From positions 9,875 to 73,874 of the forward strand of contig DATJYK010000085.1 in assembly GCA_035578005.1 (NCBI GenBank): a stretch of DNA of 64,000 nucleotides, written 5' to 3'. Below, piece by piece: positions 25,135 through 33,286 of this stretch (position 1 is the first letter of the stretch; each line of letters opens with the position of its first letter). The notes beneath the pieces are model-generated. The model ran no database searches and was not told where the DNA came from. It was given only the letters and a program-made list of their open reading frames with translations. The stretch is from Gp13-AA77 sp035578005 (GTDB lineage: Bacteria; Acidobacteriota; Terriglobia; UBA7540). The translations under genes were made by a program, and so were the position numbers.

Positions 25135-25311
25135 GCGGAGCGATCCGCGCTGCATCGGAGCGTAGGCCTCGCAACAGGCGAATTCCCTGACTGCAAAGCT
25201 ATGCGCCGCGCCGCCGGGCCCTCTCTTGAAGGTTGCGTCTTGTTGCCTGCGCCCGAGGCGCGGGTGACGCAGGTCATGAAGTGCAGATACCAGACAAAGG
25301 AGGAAACACAA

Positions 25312-25623
25312 ATGGCTGAACGTCCACGTACGATTTCGATCAGTGAGGTTTCGAAAGCCGTCGAGCATGCGGTGAAGGCGGCGAGCGAGAAGCACCAGGT
25401 GCAATTTGCCTCGGGCTTGCGCTTCGGCCCCGGAACCATCATGGGGCGGCAGCTTCTGAAAGCCGACATTACCGTCAGTCAGGCTGAGCAAATCGCCACT
25501 GAAATCACTCGCCAGGTTCCGGGCGCCGGCGAACTCGAACCGAGCCTCTGGGTGGGAAGGGGCATCATCATCTGCGGCTTCTGGCCTCCTGACCCGATCC
25601 AGTTCGGGTTGGAGCAGTTCTAG
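25312..25623 (+). CDS. Conserved hypothetical companion protein (103 aa)
   Basis: ATG at 25312 with AGGAGG 9 bases upstream. The sequence SEVSKAVEHAVKAASEKHQVQFASGLRFGPGTIMGRQLLKADITVSQAEQIATEITRQV, then VGRGIIICGFWPPD, resembles small unannotated proteins I recall from cyanobacteria and Chloroflexi. Predicted soluble, mixed alpha/beta, one Cys. It lies inside the candidate peptide cluster between the last leader-motif gene and the Cys-motif gene at 25727. Function unknown. Confidence 0.75.
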   Translation: MAERPRTISISEVSKAVEHAVKAASEKHQVQFASGLRFGPGTIMGRQLLKADITVSQAEQIATEITRQVPGAGELEPSLWVGRGIIICGFWPPDPIQFGLEQF

Positions 25624-25726
25624 ACCGACAGCAGGTTGCCGGCGTGCTCGGCTACTGCAGAAGTTTCGACGGACGCCAACCGGGGCAGAGCCACTTTCGC
25701 AGGCTGTCCCAGGAGGGAGATACAAG

Positions 25727-26179
25727 ATGGGCCAGGAAACAAGTGTGCCCAAAACTGAACTGGACGAAACAAAGCCCTTGCTTTGCCCGAGCGCGCAGCC
25801 CGAGATGAAAGGCTGCAGGGTGCTGGGCGTGGTGGGCGGCACGGCGGAGCGTCCGGAGCTGGCCTATCTTAACCAGCCCCTGCCTGTGACTGAGGAAGTA
25901 CTTCGGCTGGCTGGTCCCGTCAAGCCCACCGAGGTTTTCCGATTTGCTGCGCATTGCGAGGAAAAGGCATGCCGCCACTTCGACGGCGCCCGGTGCCAAT
26001 TGGCGACTCGTATTGTGCAGATTCTGCCGGCAGTCACGGAGGGTCTGCCGGCTTGCATCATTCGTCCTACCTGCCGCTGGTATCAGCAAGAAGGCAAGGC
26101 CGCCTGCCTGCGCTGCCCGCAGGTGGTTACACAGACCTATGAAGCCAGCGACGACTATCGACGGGCGGCCGAGGGTTGA
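25727..26179 (+). CDS. Conserved Cys-motif protein of the candidate peptide cluster
   Basis: 150 residues; ATG with GGAGGGAG about 10 bases upstream. Conserved segments: CRVLGVVGGTAERPELAYL, TEEVLRLAGPVKPTEVFRFAAHC, then a Cys array C-x4-C-x6-C (HCEEKACRHFDGARCQL) and C-x5-C-x9-C-x2-C (CIIRPTCRWYQQEGKAACLRC). The pattern suggests metal or Fe-S binding. No enzyme family is recognised. A 54-base stretch of its C-terminal coding region (26071-26124) is duplicated at 29000-29053. It is the last gene of the plus-strand cluster. Confidence 0.78.
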   Translation: MGQETSVPKTELDETKPLLCPSAQPEMKGCRVLGVVGGTAERPELAYLNQPLPVTEEVLRLAGPVKPTEVFRFAAHCEEKACRHFDGARCQLATRIVQILPAVTEGLPACIIRPTCRWYQQEGKAACLRCPQVVTQTYEASDDYRRAAEG

Positions 26180-26243
26180 ACCAACAACCGACGACTTAGC
26201 CGCCGAAGTGCACGCTGAGCGTGTATTCTGCGGCTGGCGGGGG

Positions 26244-26290
26244 GCACGAACCTGAGTCAAGGGCTATCGAGCCGGGCTCGCCGCTTTGTC
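26244..26290 (+). repeat. Flank repeat, copy 1
   Basis: Matches 28693-28740: GAACC(T/A)GAGTCAAGGG, then TATCGAG and GGCTCGCCGCTTTG. The two copies bracket the M28 peptidase gene. Confidence 0.65.
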
Positions 26291-26348
26291 GTCCGATGAA
26301 GGCAGGGCGAGAGCAAGAGGATTTCCTTACCGGGGAAGAGGGTCACGC

Positions 26349-28625
26349 ATGAAGACAAGGCTTGGGTCGTTCCTTCTAGCATCGACTTTCGTTGGCATAT
26401 GGGCGGCGGCGCAGGACCGTGGAGGTGCGGGACAAGACAGCAGCAAAGTGGCGGCCAATTGTGCGACCTGTTCGGCCGGCATCCAAGTTCCTGGAATGCC
26501 TCAGCCCAGCCCCGAAATGGGGAGGCTCGTGAAGGCCTTATCAGGCGCGTGGTCGATCGCGATCAGTGTCGAGCCCAACGACCGCATGCCCAAGGTTGGC
26601 CTGGGAAACGGTGAAGAAGTGTGGCGGCCCGGACCTGGAGGGCTGTCCCTGCTCGAAGATTATCACTCGACCGGCGACGAAGGAGAGATCACCGGTTTCG
26701 GTGTGGCCTGGTGGGACGCGAGCGCCGAAAGATTTCAAGTCGCGTGGTGCGACAGCACTAATCCGACGAGTTGCACCGTCATGAAGCACGGGGCGAAGTG
26801 GGAAGGGGAGAAAGTCGTAGCTCTGGATGAATGGGACGAGTCGGGGAAGGGAGTTGCGTTCAAGGAGGTGTTTTCCGACATCACGGAGAACTCTTTCACG
26901 CAAATCCTCTACCAAGGCGAGCCCGGCAGCGAGCTGAAGCGGTTGGTCACCATCCACGCGACGAGGAAGACGGCGCCACCTATAACAACCACGGGCGCTT
27001 CGACGCCCGAGGTACTCACCGCTGTCGCGGCGGCGAAGACCATCACCGTGCCGGCCGTACGGGCGCACATGCGATTCCTCTCCGACAGCCTCCTCGAAGG
27101 ACGCGACACCGGCAGTCGTGGCTACGATCTTGCGGCCGCGTACGTCGCCTCCCAGTTGGAGTCGATGGGGGTGCAACCAGCCGGCGAGAACGGCACCTAC
27201 TTCCAAAAAGTGCCGCTCCGGAAGGCGATCAACGAGGCATCCAAGAGCTCTTTGGCGTTGGTTCGTGGCGCGGAAGAGGTCCAACTCAAAGATGGGTCAG
27301 ACTACGTCTTTTTTGCCGATCTGGATCACACGGAGAGCAGCGTGGAAGCACCCATCGCCTTCGTGGGTTACGGAGTGACAGCACCCGAGCTGAACTATGA
27401 CGATTACGCGGGCGCCGACGTCCGAGGCAAACTCGTCGCGATGCTTGGGAACGCCCCGGCCCGGTTCCCCTCAATCGAGCGCGCCTACTACGCAGACGGG
27501 ATTACCAAGGTAAGGAACGCCGTGGCTCACGGAGCGGTGGGGGTTCTCGGCCTTTCATTGCCGGAGGACGAAAAAGATAGTCCGTGGCAATGGGCAGTCC
27601 CCCAGGTTCGGGCCGGAGGTCGCGATTGGCTCGAGAGAGGGGCGCCGCACCACCAGTTCCCCGAACTGCGAGCAGGGGCGGCGCTCAGCGTCCGCGGAAG
27701 TCAGCTACTATTTTCGGGAGCGCCCCGAACGCTGGAACAGGTTTCGGCCATAGCGCACGGGGACCAACCCCAGGCTTTTCCCTTGAGCTGGAGCGCGAGA
27801 ATTCACACCGTGAATTCTCATCAAGCCATCGAGAGCAGGAATGTGGTGGGGAAGATTCAGGGCTCCGACCCCGAACTCAGTGACCAGTATGTGATTTATA
27901 GCGCGCATCTCGACCACTTGGGTCTGTGTCCGCCGGTTGAAGGCCACAACGACACCGTTTGTCATGGAACCGTGGATAACGCGTCAGGTGTTGCCACCAT
28001 CCTGGAGATCGCCCGAGCGTACACCAAACTGCCCCAGCCACCGCGCCGCTCCGTGCTTTTTCTATTTCCTACGGGCGAGGAAGGGAACCTGGAGGGATCC
28101 GATTATTTCGCTCATTTCCCGACGGTGCCGGGCAAGCAGCTTGTTGCCGACATCAATCTCGACGTGGCTCCCGGGATGCGTTATCCGTGTAAGGACCTCA
28201 ATGCCATTGGAGGTGAGCATTCCAGTCTGAATCGGAGTGCGGAATGGGCCGCACAACTCACGGGTTACATCATCACTCCCGACCCGGTACCGGAACAGAA
28301 TCTCTTCATCCGCTCCGATCAGTATTCGTTTGTGCAGCAGGGAATTCCTTCCGTGCTAATTCGCAATGGGGCCGATGGTGGAGACGTGGTCAAGAAATGG
28401 CTGCGGACCCGTTACCACACTCCACTCGACAATATGGAGCAGCCGATCGATTATGAGGCCGGAGTCAAGGCTGCCGGAATGGCCATGCTGATGGGCTACG
28501 AAGTCGCGCAGCAAGATCAGCCACCCACGTGGAATAAGGACGATTTTTTCGGTACCCGGTTTGGGCCCAACACCTCCAACCCACTGGGACAACTGAAGAG
28601 CCCTCCGGACCGGTCTTCCCGGTAA
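26349..28625 (+). CDS. Secreted M28 metallopeptidase with PA domain and N-terminal lipocalin-like domain
   Basis: 758 residues from ATG 26349; signal peptide 1-22. A DUF1579-like beta-barrel domain (about 50-205: GAWSIAISVEPND, EEVWRPGPGGLSLLEDYHS, YEV-type strands) is fused before the peptidase. The peptidase begins at about 225 (VRAHMRFLSDSLLEGRDTGSRGYDLAAAYVASQLESMGV), with a PA domain insert (about 325-470). Zinc ligands: SAHLDHLG, TVDNASG, TGEEGNLEGSDYF, DINLDVAP and the final YHTPLDN. NCATC before the barrel is odd for an exported protein. It lies between two copies of a 45-base flanking repeat. Confidence 0.92.
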   Translation: MKTRLGSFLLASTFVGIWAAAQDRGGAGQDSSKVAANCATCSAGIQVPGMPQPSPEMGRLVKALSGAWSIAISVEPNDRMPKVGLGNGEEVWRPGPGGLSLLEDYHSTGDEGEITGFGVAWWDASAERFQVAWCDSTNPTSCTVMKHGAKWEGEKVVALDEWDESGKGVAFKEVFSDITENSFTQILYQGEPGSELKRLVTIHATRKTAPPITTTGASTPEVLTAVAAAKTITVPAVRAHMRFLSDSLLEGRDTGSRGYDLAAAYVASQLESMGVQPAGENGTYFQKVPLRKAINEASKSSLALVRGAEEVQLKDGSDYVFFADLDHTESSVEAPIAFVGYGVTAPELNYDDYAGADVRGKLVAMLGNAPARFPSIERAYYADGITKVRNAVAHGAVGVLGLSLPEDEKDSPWQWAVPQVRAGGRDWLERGAPHHQFPELRAGAALSVRGSQLLFSGAPRTLEQVSAIAHGDQPQAFPLSWSARIHTVNSHQAIESRNVVGKIQGSDPELSDQYVIYSAHLDHLGLCPPVEGHNDTVCHGTVDNASGVATILEIARAYTKLPQPPRRSVLFLFPTGEEGNLEGSDYFAHFPTVPGKQLVADINLDVAPGMRYPCKDLNAIGGEHSSLNRSAEWAAQLTGYIITPDPVPEQNLFIRSDQYSFVQQGIPSVLIRNGADGGDVVKKWLRTRYHTPLDNMEQPIDYEAGVKAAGMAMLMGYEVAQQDQPPTWNKDDFFGTRFGPNTSNPLGQLKSPPDRSSR

Positions 28626-28692
28626 GCAGGGTAGCGCATCTCCGGAGTGGCGTCGGCATTGCTAAGCACAATTTAGCGACGCCACTGCAAGA

Positions 28693-28740
28693 TACGAACC
28701 AGAGTCAAGGGGTTATCGAGTCAGGCTCGCCGCTTTGCGG
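28693..28740 (+). repeat. Flank repeat, copy 2
   Basis: Second copy of the repeat at 26244-26290, about 85 percent identical by eye. It lies downstream of the M28 peptidase stop. Confidence 0.65.
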
Positions 28741-28818
28741 TGCTCCTAACGAATGGACATGCGAATTGGCGTGGCCTAGATATGTAGCCTACTATATCGC
28801 GCCGCGGGCGAAAAATCG

Positions 28819-28975
28819 ATGACAAGAGTTACTGCAGAGTTAATAGTAGCCGCAGACAAAATTACCAAACGAAACCGTCAGGTGTATGAAAACAAAGGAC
28901 CGGGTTCGTCAAAACCGTCAGGTCTATGAAAATAAATAGGTTATTTTACTAAGCCGTCAGGTTGTTGATAATTAA
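28819..28975 (+). repeat. AT-rich direct repeats, probable ANR-family gene tail
   Basis: Three copies of (A/G)CCGTCAGGT followed by T(A/G)T(A/T)GA(A/T)AA are spaced about 38 bases apart (28876, 28914, 28952), in sequence much poorer in GC than the surroundings. A short frame from 28819 reads through the first unit with a QVYENKG segment, like the end of the family gene at 37648 (VVENKG in another frame at 38111). I read it as a decayed tail, not a CRISPR. The rest of 28626-29094 holds only the flank repeat and the gene fragment below. Confidence 0.5.
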
Positions 28976-28994
28976 GGCTGTTATCGGGCGTGGC

Positions 28995-29063
28995 GCTGGC
29001 CACTTGCCGCTGGTATCAGCGGGAAGGCAAAGCCGCCTGTTTGCGCGGCGAGCAGAGGGCGAC
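28995..29063 (+). pseudogene. Fragment duplicated from the Cys-motif gene at 25727
   Basis: Translates to TCRWYQREGKAACLRGEQ, nearly identical to TCRWYQQEGKAACLRCPQ near the end of the 25727 protein. DNA identity is high over 29000-29053 against 26071-26124. No start, no upstream part of the gene, and the terminal CxxC is broken (CLRG). It is a remnant of duplication or recombination. Confidence 0.75.
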
Positions 29064-29094
29064 CTCTAGAAAGCGAGCGCGAAGCGAGTGCGCT

Positions 29095-29259
29095 CTAGCT
29101 TTTCTTGGCGCTGACGGCGAAGAACGCGGCCACCTTTTGTTCCACCTTCTTGCTGTTGCACTTTGGGCAGGCGACGCGGCCTTTCTCATATTCTGTTATC
29201 GTCATTTGCTGCGTGAACGACTTCTTGCATTCTTTGCAGGTATAACTGTAGATGGGCAT
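29095..29259 (-). CDS. FmdB-family zinc-ribbon protein
   Basis: 54 residues from the ATG at 29259 (a longer frame is rejected because MPIYSYTCKECKKSF is the universal family start). A single zinc ribbon: CKEC at about 8-11 and CPKC at about 31-34. FmdB proteins are small putative regulators first noted next to formamidase genes. Here it stands alone, divergent from imidazolonepropionase with a 60-base gap. Confidence 0.9.
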   Translation of the reverse strand: MPIYSYTCKECKKSFTQQMTITEYEKGRVACPKCNSKKVEQKVAAFFAVSAKKS

Positions 29260-29319
29260 TGAGCGGCCTCCCCGCAAGATCTTAAGAGTCATTTTAGCAG
29301 AGACGGCAGTTCACCTCCA

Positions 29320-30654
29320 ATGTCACCTCCAAAGTCGTCGTCCAGGCCCAACACGTCGTCGCCGAATCCGGCAGCGCTTTTCTTCCGCGACGCTGAGCAA
29401 CTGCTGACGCTTGGCGGGCGAACCGTTCCGCGCCGGGGAAGAGACCTCGGCGAACTGGGAATTGCGCGAGGCGGCGCGCTGCTCGCGGTTGACGGCAAGA
29501 TTGCCGGAGCCGGCCGCACGCGCGAGCTGGAAAGCACAGCCCGTCGACTGAAGGCCCGCAACATCGACTGTCGCGGCCGCGTGGTGATGCCCGGTTTCGT
29601 TGATTCCCACACTCACCTGGTGTTTGCCGGAAGCCGCGTGGACGACTACGTCAAACGGCTCGAGGGTGCGACTTACGAAGAGATCGCCTCGGCCGGTGGC
29701 GGAATTCGCCTCACAGCGCGCTTGGTGGCCGAGGCTTCGCCGCGCGCGCTGCTGCGTCAGGCGCTCGGATTCCTTGATGAATTTGCCGCCTGCGGCACTA
29801 CAACCGCGGAGGTGAAGACGGGTTACGGTCTCGACGTAGAGACTGAGATCAAAATGCTGCGCGTCATCCACCAGCTCAGCGCCCATCCAGATGCGAAGGT
29901 TGAGCTGGTTCCCACGCTGCTGGCGGCGCACGCTTTGCCCGCAGCGTTCGAAGGCCGCCGCAAGGACTACCTCGACGCAGTGATCAACAGGCTCATTCCT
30001 TTTGCGGCCGCGCGGAAACTGGCGCGCTTTATCGATTGCTTTTGCGACCGGGGCGCGTTCAGCGTAGCCGAGTGTCAGCGCGTGCTCTCGGCGGGCGCCG
30101 CTCTCGGTCTAGTTCCTCGCCTTCACGCCGAGCAGCTTGCGCGCACCGGCGGAACGCGGCTGGCGTTACAGGTGGGTGCAGCCTCCGCCGATCACCTGGA
30201 CCACCTGACAGCCGCAGACATCCGCGCTTTGGCGCGCTCCGAAACCGTCGCGACTCTGCTGCCGGGGTCGAACTTTCACCTAGGAATTCGCCGCTACGCG
30301 CCCGCGCGACGCCTGATCGACGCAGGGGCTGCCGTCGCCTTAGCCACTGATTTCAATCCCGGCACCAGCCCCACCGTGAACATGCAATTCATTCTCAGCC
30401 TCGCTTGCGCCGCCATGCATCTCACGCCCGCAGAGGCGATCTGCGCTGCGACGCTCAACGCCGCGCATTCCCTAAGGATGAGCGAACGCATCGGATCGCT
30501 CGAACGCGGCAAGCAGGCGGACGTCATCGTGATGGACGTTGACGACTACCGCAAAATACCGTACTACTTCGCCTCGAATCACTGCGTCATGACGGTGAAA
30601 GGCGGGCGGATTGTCCACTCGCGGCTTGACGACGCGAGACGAAGGCGAGTCTAA
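29320..30654 (+). CDS. hutI: Imidazolonepropionase
   Basis: Third step of histidine degradation: hydrolyses imidazolone-5-propionate to N-formimino-glutamate; cytosolic amidohydrolase. 444 residues. Zn ligands in DSHTHLVFAG (about 90-99), substrate loop GGGIRLTARL, KTGYGLD, the metal His in LHAEQLARTGG, SADHLDH, and TDFNPGTSP containing the catalytic Asp. The first about 20 residues are Ser/Pro-rich and not conserved, so the true start may be a little downstream. No other hut genes are nearby. Confidence 0.95.
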   Translation: MSPPKSSSRPNTSSPNPAALFFRDAEQLLTLGGRTVPRRGRDLGELGIARGGALLAVDGKIAGAGRTRELESTARRLKARNIDCRGRVVMPGFVDSHTHLVFAGSRVDDYVKRLEGATYEEIASAGGGIRLTARLVAEASPRALLRQALGFLDEFAACGTTTAEVKTGYGLDVETEIKMLRVIHQLSAHPDAKVELVPTLLAAHALPAAFEGRRKDYLDAVINRLIPFAAARKLARFIDCFCDRGAFSVAECQRVLSAGAALGLVPRLHAEQLARTGGTRLALQVGAASADHLDHLTAADIRALARSETVATLLPGSNFHLGIRRYAPARRLIDAGAAVALATDFNPGTSPTVNMQFILSLACAAMHLTPAEAICAATLNAAHSLRMSERIGSLERGKQADVIVMDVDDYRKIPYYFASNHCVMTVKGGRIVHSRLDDARRRRV

Positions 30655-30655
30655 G

Positions 30656-30797
30656 CAGGCTGCGGAAAAACAGCTCGGAACCATGTCATTTCGAGCACAG
30701 CGAGAAATCTCGCTCTGAAACTAAGGCCACTGCGAGATTCCTCGTCGCCTACGGCTCTTCGGAATGACAGGCTGGATGAGTTTTTCCGCAGCCTGCT
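30656..30797. repeat. Long palindromic repeat, GTCATTTCGAGC family, copy 3
   Basis: Outer arms GCAGGCTGCGGAAAAAC / GTTTTTCCGCAGCCTGC-like (30656-30673, 30779-30797) enclose the family core GTCATTTCGAGCACAGCGAG (30684-30703) and a degenerate right half. The outer arms differ from copies 1 and 2 (ATGATGAAAAA), so the core occurs in at least two frames of flanking palindrome. Confidence 0.75.
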
Positions 30798-30824
30798 TCT
30801 AGGGAGCGAGTCTAGGGCACGAGT

Positions 30825-31193
30825 CTAGGGAGACGGAGGCTGCGGGGTAGCTGCTGGAGCGGACGAGTTAGGAGGAGCTTGTTCCTTAGGCTGGGCCTCA
30901 GGATAAGTGATCACGATTTCCCCGGGTTTAGCCATGTGGAGCTGCTCGCGAGCCACTTTCTCGACGGCCTTCGGATCAGACTTCAGGGCATCAATGTGCT
31001 TCTGCAGAGCTTGATTTTCCTGTTCCAGTTGGAGGGTCTGTTTCTGAAGAGCATCGTACCGTTGGCGCTCGCTTCGATAGGCCAGGTACCCGTGCTCGCC
31101 ACAAATGACGTGATAGGCGAGCGCACCCACGAGTGACAAGGCCAAGGCCAGAGTGCCCCAATACGCGCGGCGGCTTTGGAAGGGCAGTTTCAT
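30825..31193 (-). CDS. FtsB/DivIC-like septum formation protein
   Basis: 122 residues from ATG 31193; an upstream TTG is rejected. A short cytoplasmic basic start (KLPFQSRRAYW), one membrane helix (about 11-33), then a coiled coil (YDALQKQTLQLEQENQALQKHIDALKSD, about 45-75), a VEKVAREQLHMAKPGEIVITYP motif typical of FtsB/DivIC, and a Pro/Ala-rich tail. In the divisome this protein bridges FtsL and FtsQ. No cell-division neighbours are seen. Confidence 0.88.
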   Translation of the reverse strand: MKLPFQSRRAYWGTLALALSLVGALAYHVICGEHGYLAYRSERQRYDALQKQTLQLEQENQALQKHIDALKSDPKAVEKVAREQLHMAKPGEIVITYPEAQPKEQAPPNSSAPAATPQPPSP

Positions 31194-31371
31194 CGTGAGA
31201 ACGCCGGAAGGCCGCGGGCCACGCAACTTTTCGCCGCATCGAGCCTTATCGAGTTGCTCTCCGTCGAGCGTCCATTGTACCGTGGAGGCTCGGGTCTGGC
31301 AATTCCCCGAGTCATTATGGCCATTCGGGCCGTTCGTTTGTGGCGGCTAGCGACGTTCTCGAGTATCGCCG

Positions 31372-31695
31372 ATGACCGACAAAATCGTGATCCTGGTGAC
31401 GGCGCCGAGCTTGAAGGAAGCGCGCAAGATCGCGCGTAATCTGGTCGAAGAGCGCCTGGCGGCCTGCGTGAATGTTACACCGCCGGTGGAATCGATCTAC
31501 CGCTGGCAAGGGAAAATCGAGAACGGACGCGAGCGCCTGCTGGTGATCAAAACGGCTCGCGAAATCTTCGCCGAAGTCGAGGCGGCGATTCGCAAGCTCC
31601 ACAGTTACACGAACCCCGAGATCCTCTGCCTGCCCATTATCGATGGCTCGCGCGACTATCTCGACTGGTTAGCCGGGTCTGTGAAGGTCGGGTGA
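31372..31695 (+). CDS. cutA: CutA divalent-cation tolerance protein
   Basis: 107 residues, the normal CutA1 length. Trimeric ferredoxin-like fold recognised by APSLKEARKIARNLVEERLAACVNV, PVESIYRWQGKIE, LLVIKTARE and HSYTNPEILCLPI. Cytosolic; linked to copper tolerance in E. coli, though the true function is debated. No metal-transport neighbours. Confidence 0.95.
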   Translation: MTDKIVILVTAPSLKEARKIARNLVEERLAACVNVTPPVESIYRWQGKIENGRERLLVIKTAREIFAEVEAAIRKLHSYTNPEILCLPIIDGSRDYLDWLAGSVKVG

Positions 31696-31731
31696 ATTCG
31701 GCGGGGCTAAGGAGTCTGTGTGGAAACCGCG

Positions 31732-31793
31732 TGCTGTAGCGGCGGTCTCTGACCGCCGGCTTTTTCGGCGATCAGAGATCGCCGCTACGGCAC
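31732..31793. repeat. GTAGCGGCGGTC-type inverted repeat, copy 2
   Basis: CTGTAGCGGCGGTCTCTGACCGCC at the left (31734 on) and GGCGATCAGAGATCGCCGCTACGG at the right; related to 21331-21395. It lies between the convergent cutA and cystathionine genes and may help stop transcription. Confidence 0.75.
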
Positions 31794-31883
31794 GTTGCGG
31801 CACGTTTTCACACAAACGCTGAAGCCCTGCCCTTTTCGAATCGTGGTTAGAAATGCAGGCTAGCCGCAGACCAGAACCGCTGA

Positions 31884-33029
31884 TCAACCTTCAATCTTAG
31901 CGAGTGCCTGATCGAGATCAGCGATCAGATCATCCACGTCTTCGATCCCAACGGAGATGCGTACCAGCCCATCAGTAATGCCGATGCGCTGGCGGTGTGC
32001 CGGCGGAACGCTGGCGTGAGTCATGGTCGCAGGGTGAGAAATCAAGGTCTCAACGCCACCCAGACTCTCGGCGAGCGAGCAAAGGCGCACGCTCTTCAGC
32101 ACCGTCTTGGCGTTCTCAAGCGATCCGGTTTCAAACGAGATCATGCCCCCGAAGCCCTTCATTTGGCTTTTCGCCAGTTCGTGTTGGGGATGATTGGGCA
32201 GACCCGGGTAATTCACCTTTCTCACCTTGCGATGACCATCGAGGAACCGGGCCACAGCCCGCCCGTTTTCCTCGTGTTGCCGCATCCGTGCCGCCAGGGT
32301 CTTCACGCCGCGCAGCACTAGCCAGCAATCGAAGGGGCCCAGGATGGCACCGGCCGCATTTTGCAAGAACTTCAAGCGCTCAGCGAGCCCGGCATCATTC
32401 ACCATGATGGCGCCGCCGACGCCGTCCGAGTGGCCATTCAGATATTTGGTCGTGCTGTGCAACGCGAAGTCGGCCCCGAGCTCCAAGGGACGCTGAAAAT
32501 ACGGACTCATGAAGGTATTGTCCACCGCGGCCAGCGCTCCGTGGCGGTGCGCGATGGCCGTCGCCGCGCGCAGGTCCGTAATCTCCATCATGGGATTAGT
32601 GGGGGTTTCGAGGTAAAGCAAGCGCGTGTTCGGGAGGAATGCCTTTTCGATCTCGTCCAGGCGACTTGTGTCCGCGTAGGTAAAGCTAAGGCCAAAATCC
32701 TTCAACACGTGCTCGAAGAGCCGGAACGCGCCGCCGTACAGGTTATGACCGGCCACCACGTGATCGCCGGATTTCAACAGACTCATCAGCGCGTTGATGG
32801 CTGCCATACCGGACGCAAATGCGAACGCGCTGCGGCCTCCTTCCAGGCAGGCTAAGTTTCGCTCCAGCGCCGAGCGTGTCGGGTTCGAAGTTCGGGCATA
32901 CTCGTGCCCCTTGTTGCGGCCCAGTTCCTCCTGGACGTAGGTGGACGTTTGATAGATGGGGACAATAATGGCGCCCGTGGCGGGATCGGGCTCCTGGCCC
33001 ACATGAATGGCATCCGTGGCGAATCCCAT
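31884..33029 (-). CDS. Cystathionine gamma-synthase/gamma-lyase family enzyme
   Basis: PLP-dependent trans-sulfuration enzyme. 381 residues, ATG at 33029. Begins FATDAIHVGQEPDPATGAIIVPIYQTSTY; YARTSNPTR, SGMAAINA, TPTNPMMEI and the PLP lysine in HSTTKYLNGHSD are all present, with GGVETLISHPATMTHASVP near the end. Sequence alone does not separate synthase (MetB) from lyase (MetC/CTH) or homocysteine-forming activities. No methionine or cysteine neighbours; no SAM riboswitch is visible upstream. Confidence 0.93.
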   Translation of the reverse strand: MGFATDAIHVGQEPDPATGAIIVPIYQTSTYVQEELGRNKGHEYARTSNPTRSALERNLACLEGGRSAFAFASGMAAINALMSLLKSGDHVVAGHNLYGGAFRLFEHVLKDFGLSFTYADTSRLDEIEKAFLPNTRLLYLETPTNPMMEITDLRAATAIAHRHGALAAVDNTFMSPYFQRPLELGADFALHSTTKYLNGHSDGVGGAIMVNDAGLAERLKFLQNAAGAILGPFDCWLVLRGVKTLAARMRQHEENGRAVARFLDGHRKVRKVNYPGLPNHPQHELAKSQMKGFGGMISFETGSLENAKTVLKSVRLCSLAESLGGVETLISHPATMTHASVPPAHRQRIGITDGLVRISVGIEDVDDLIADLDQALAKIEG

Positions 33030-33087
33030 AGAACGCTTCCCACCTTCCTTTGACTTCGCTGGAGTTTATCAACAACCGGCGGCGGTA

Positions 33088-33172
33088 GTGTCTCAGTTTG
33101 AGGTGGCACGGGCATCCTGCCCGTGTTATTTCATGGCCAAGATGGCCATGCCACTTCAAACGGAGACACCAC
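33088..33172. repeat. GGCACGGGCATCCTGCCCGTG-type palindromic repeat
   Basis: GTGTCTCAGTTTGA at the left pairs with TTCAAACGGAGACAC at the right; inside are two smaller hairpins (CGGGCATCCTGCCCG and TGGCCAAGATGGCCA). It looks like a dispersed composite REP-type element in the promoter-side gap. Confidence 0.7.
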
Positions 33173-33286
33173 CACCGGCGGCAATCGACTAAACGTTTAC
33201 GAGCTTTTGCGGTATCATGAGAGTTCCTGGCACAATAGGCCGGTAAGATATCAGCCGGCGTCGAGCTGGAATTAGCGGAGGTGGAT

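Noticed and set aside
28876..28975. Three CCGTCAGGT repeats about 38 bases apart as a mini-CRISPR
   Set aside because: Only three degenerate copies, A/T-rich intervals resemble each other, no cas genes; they match the tail pattern of the ANR-family relics.
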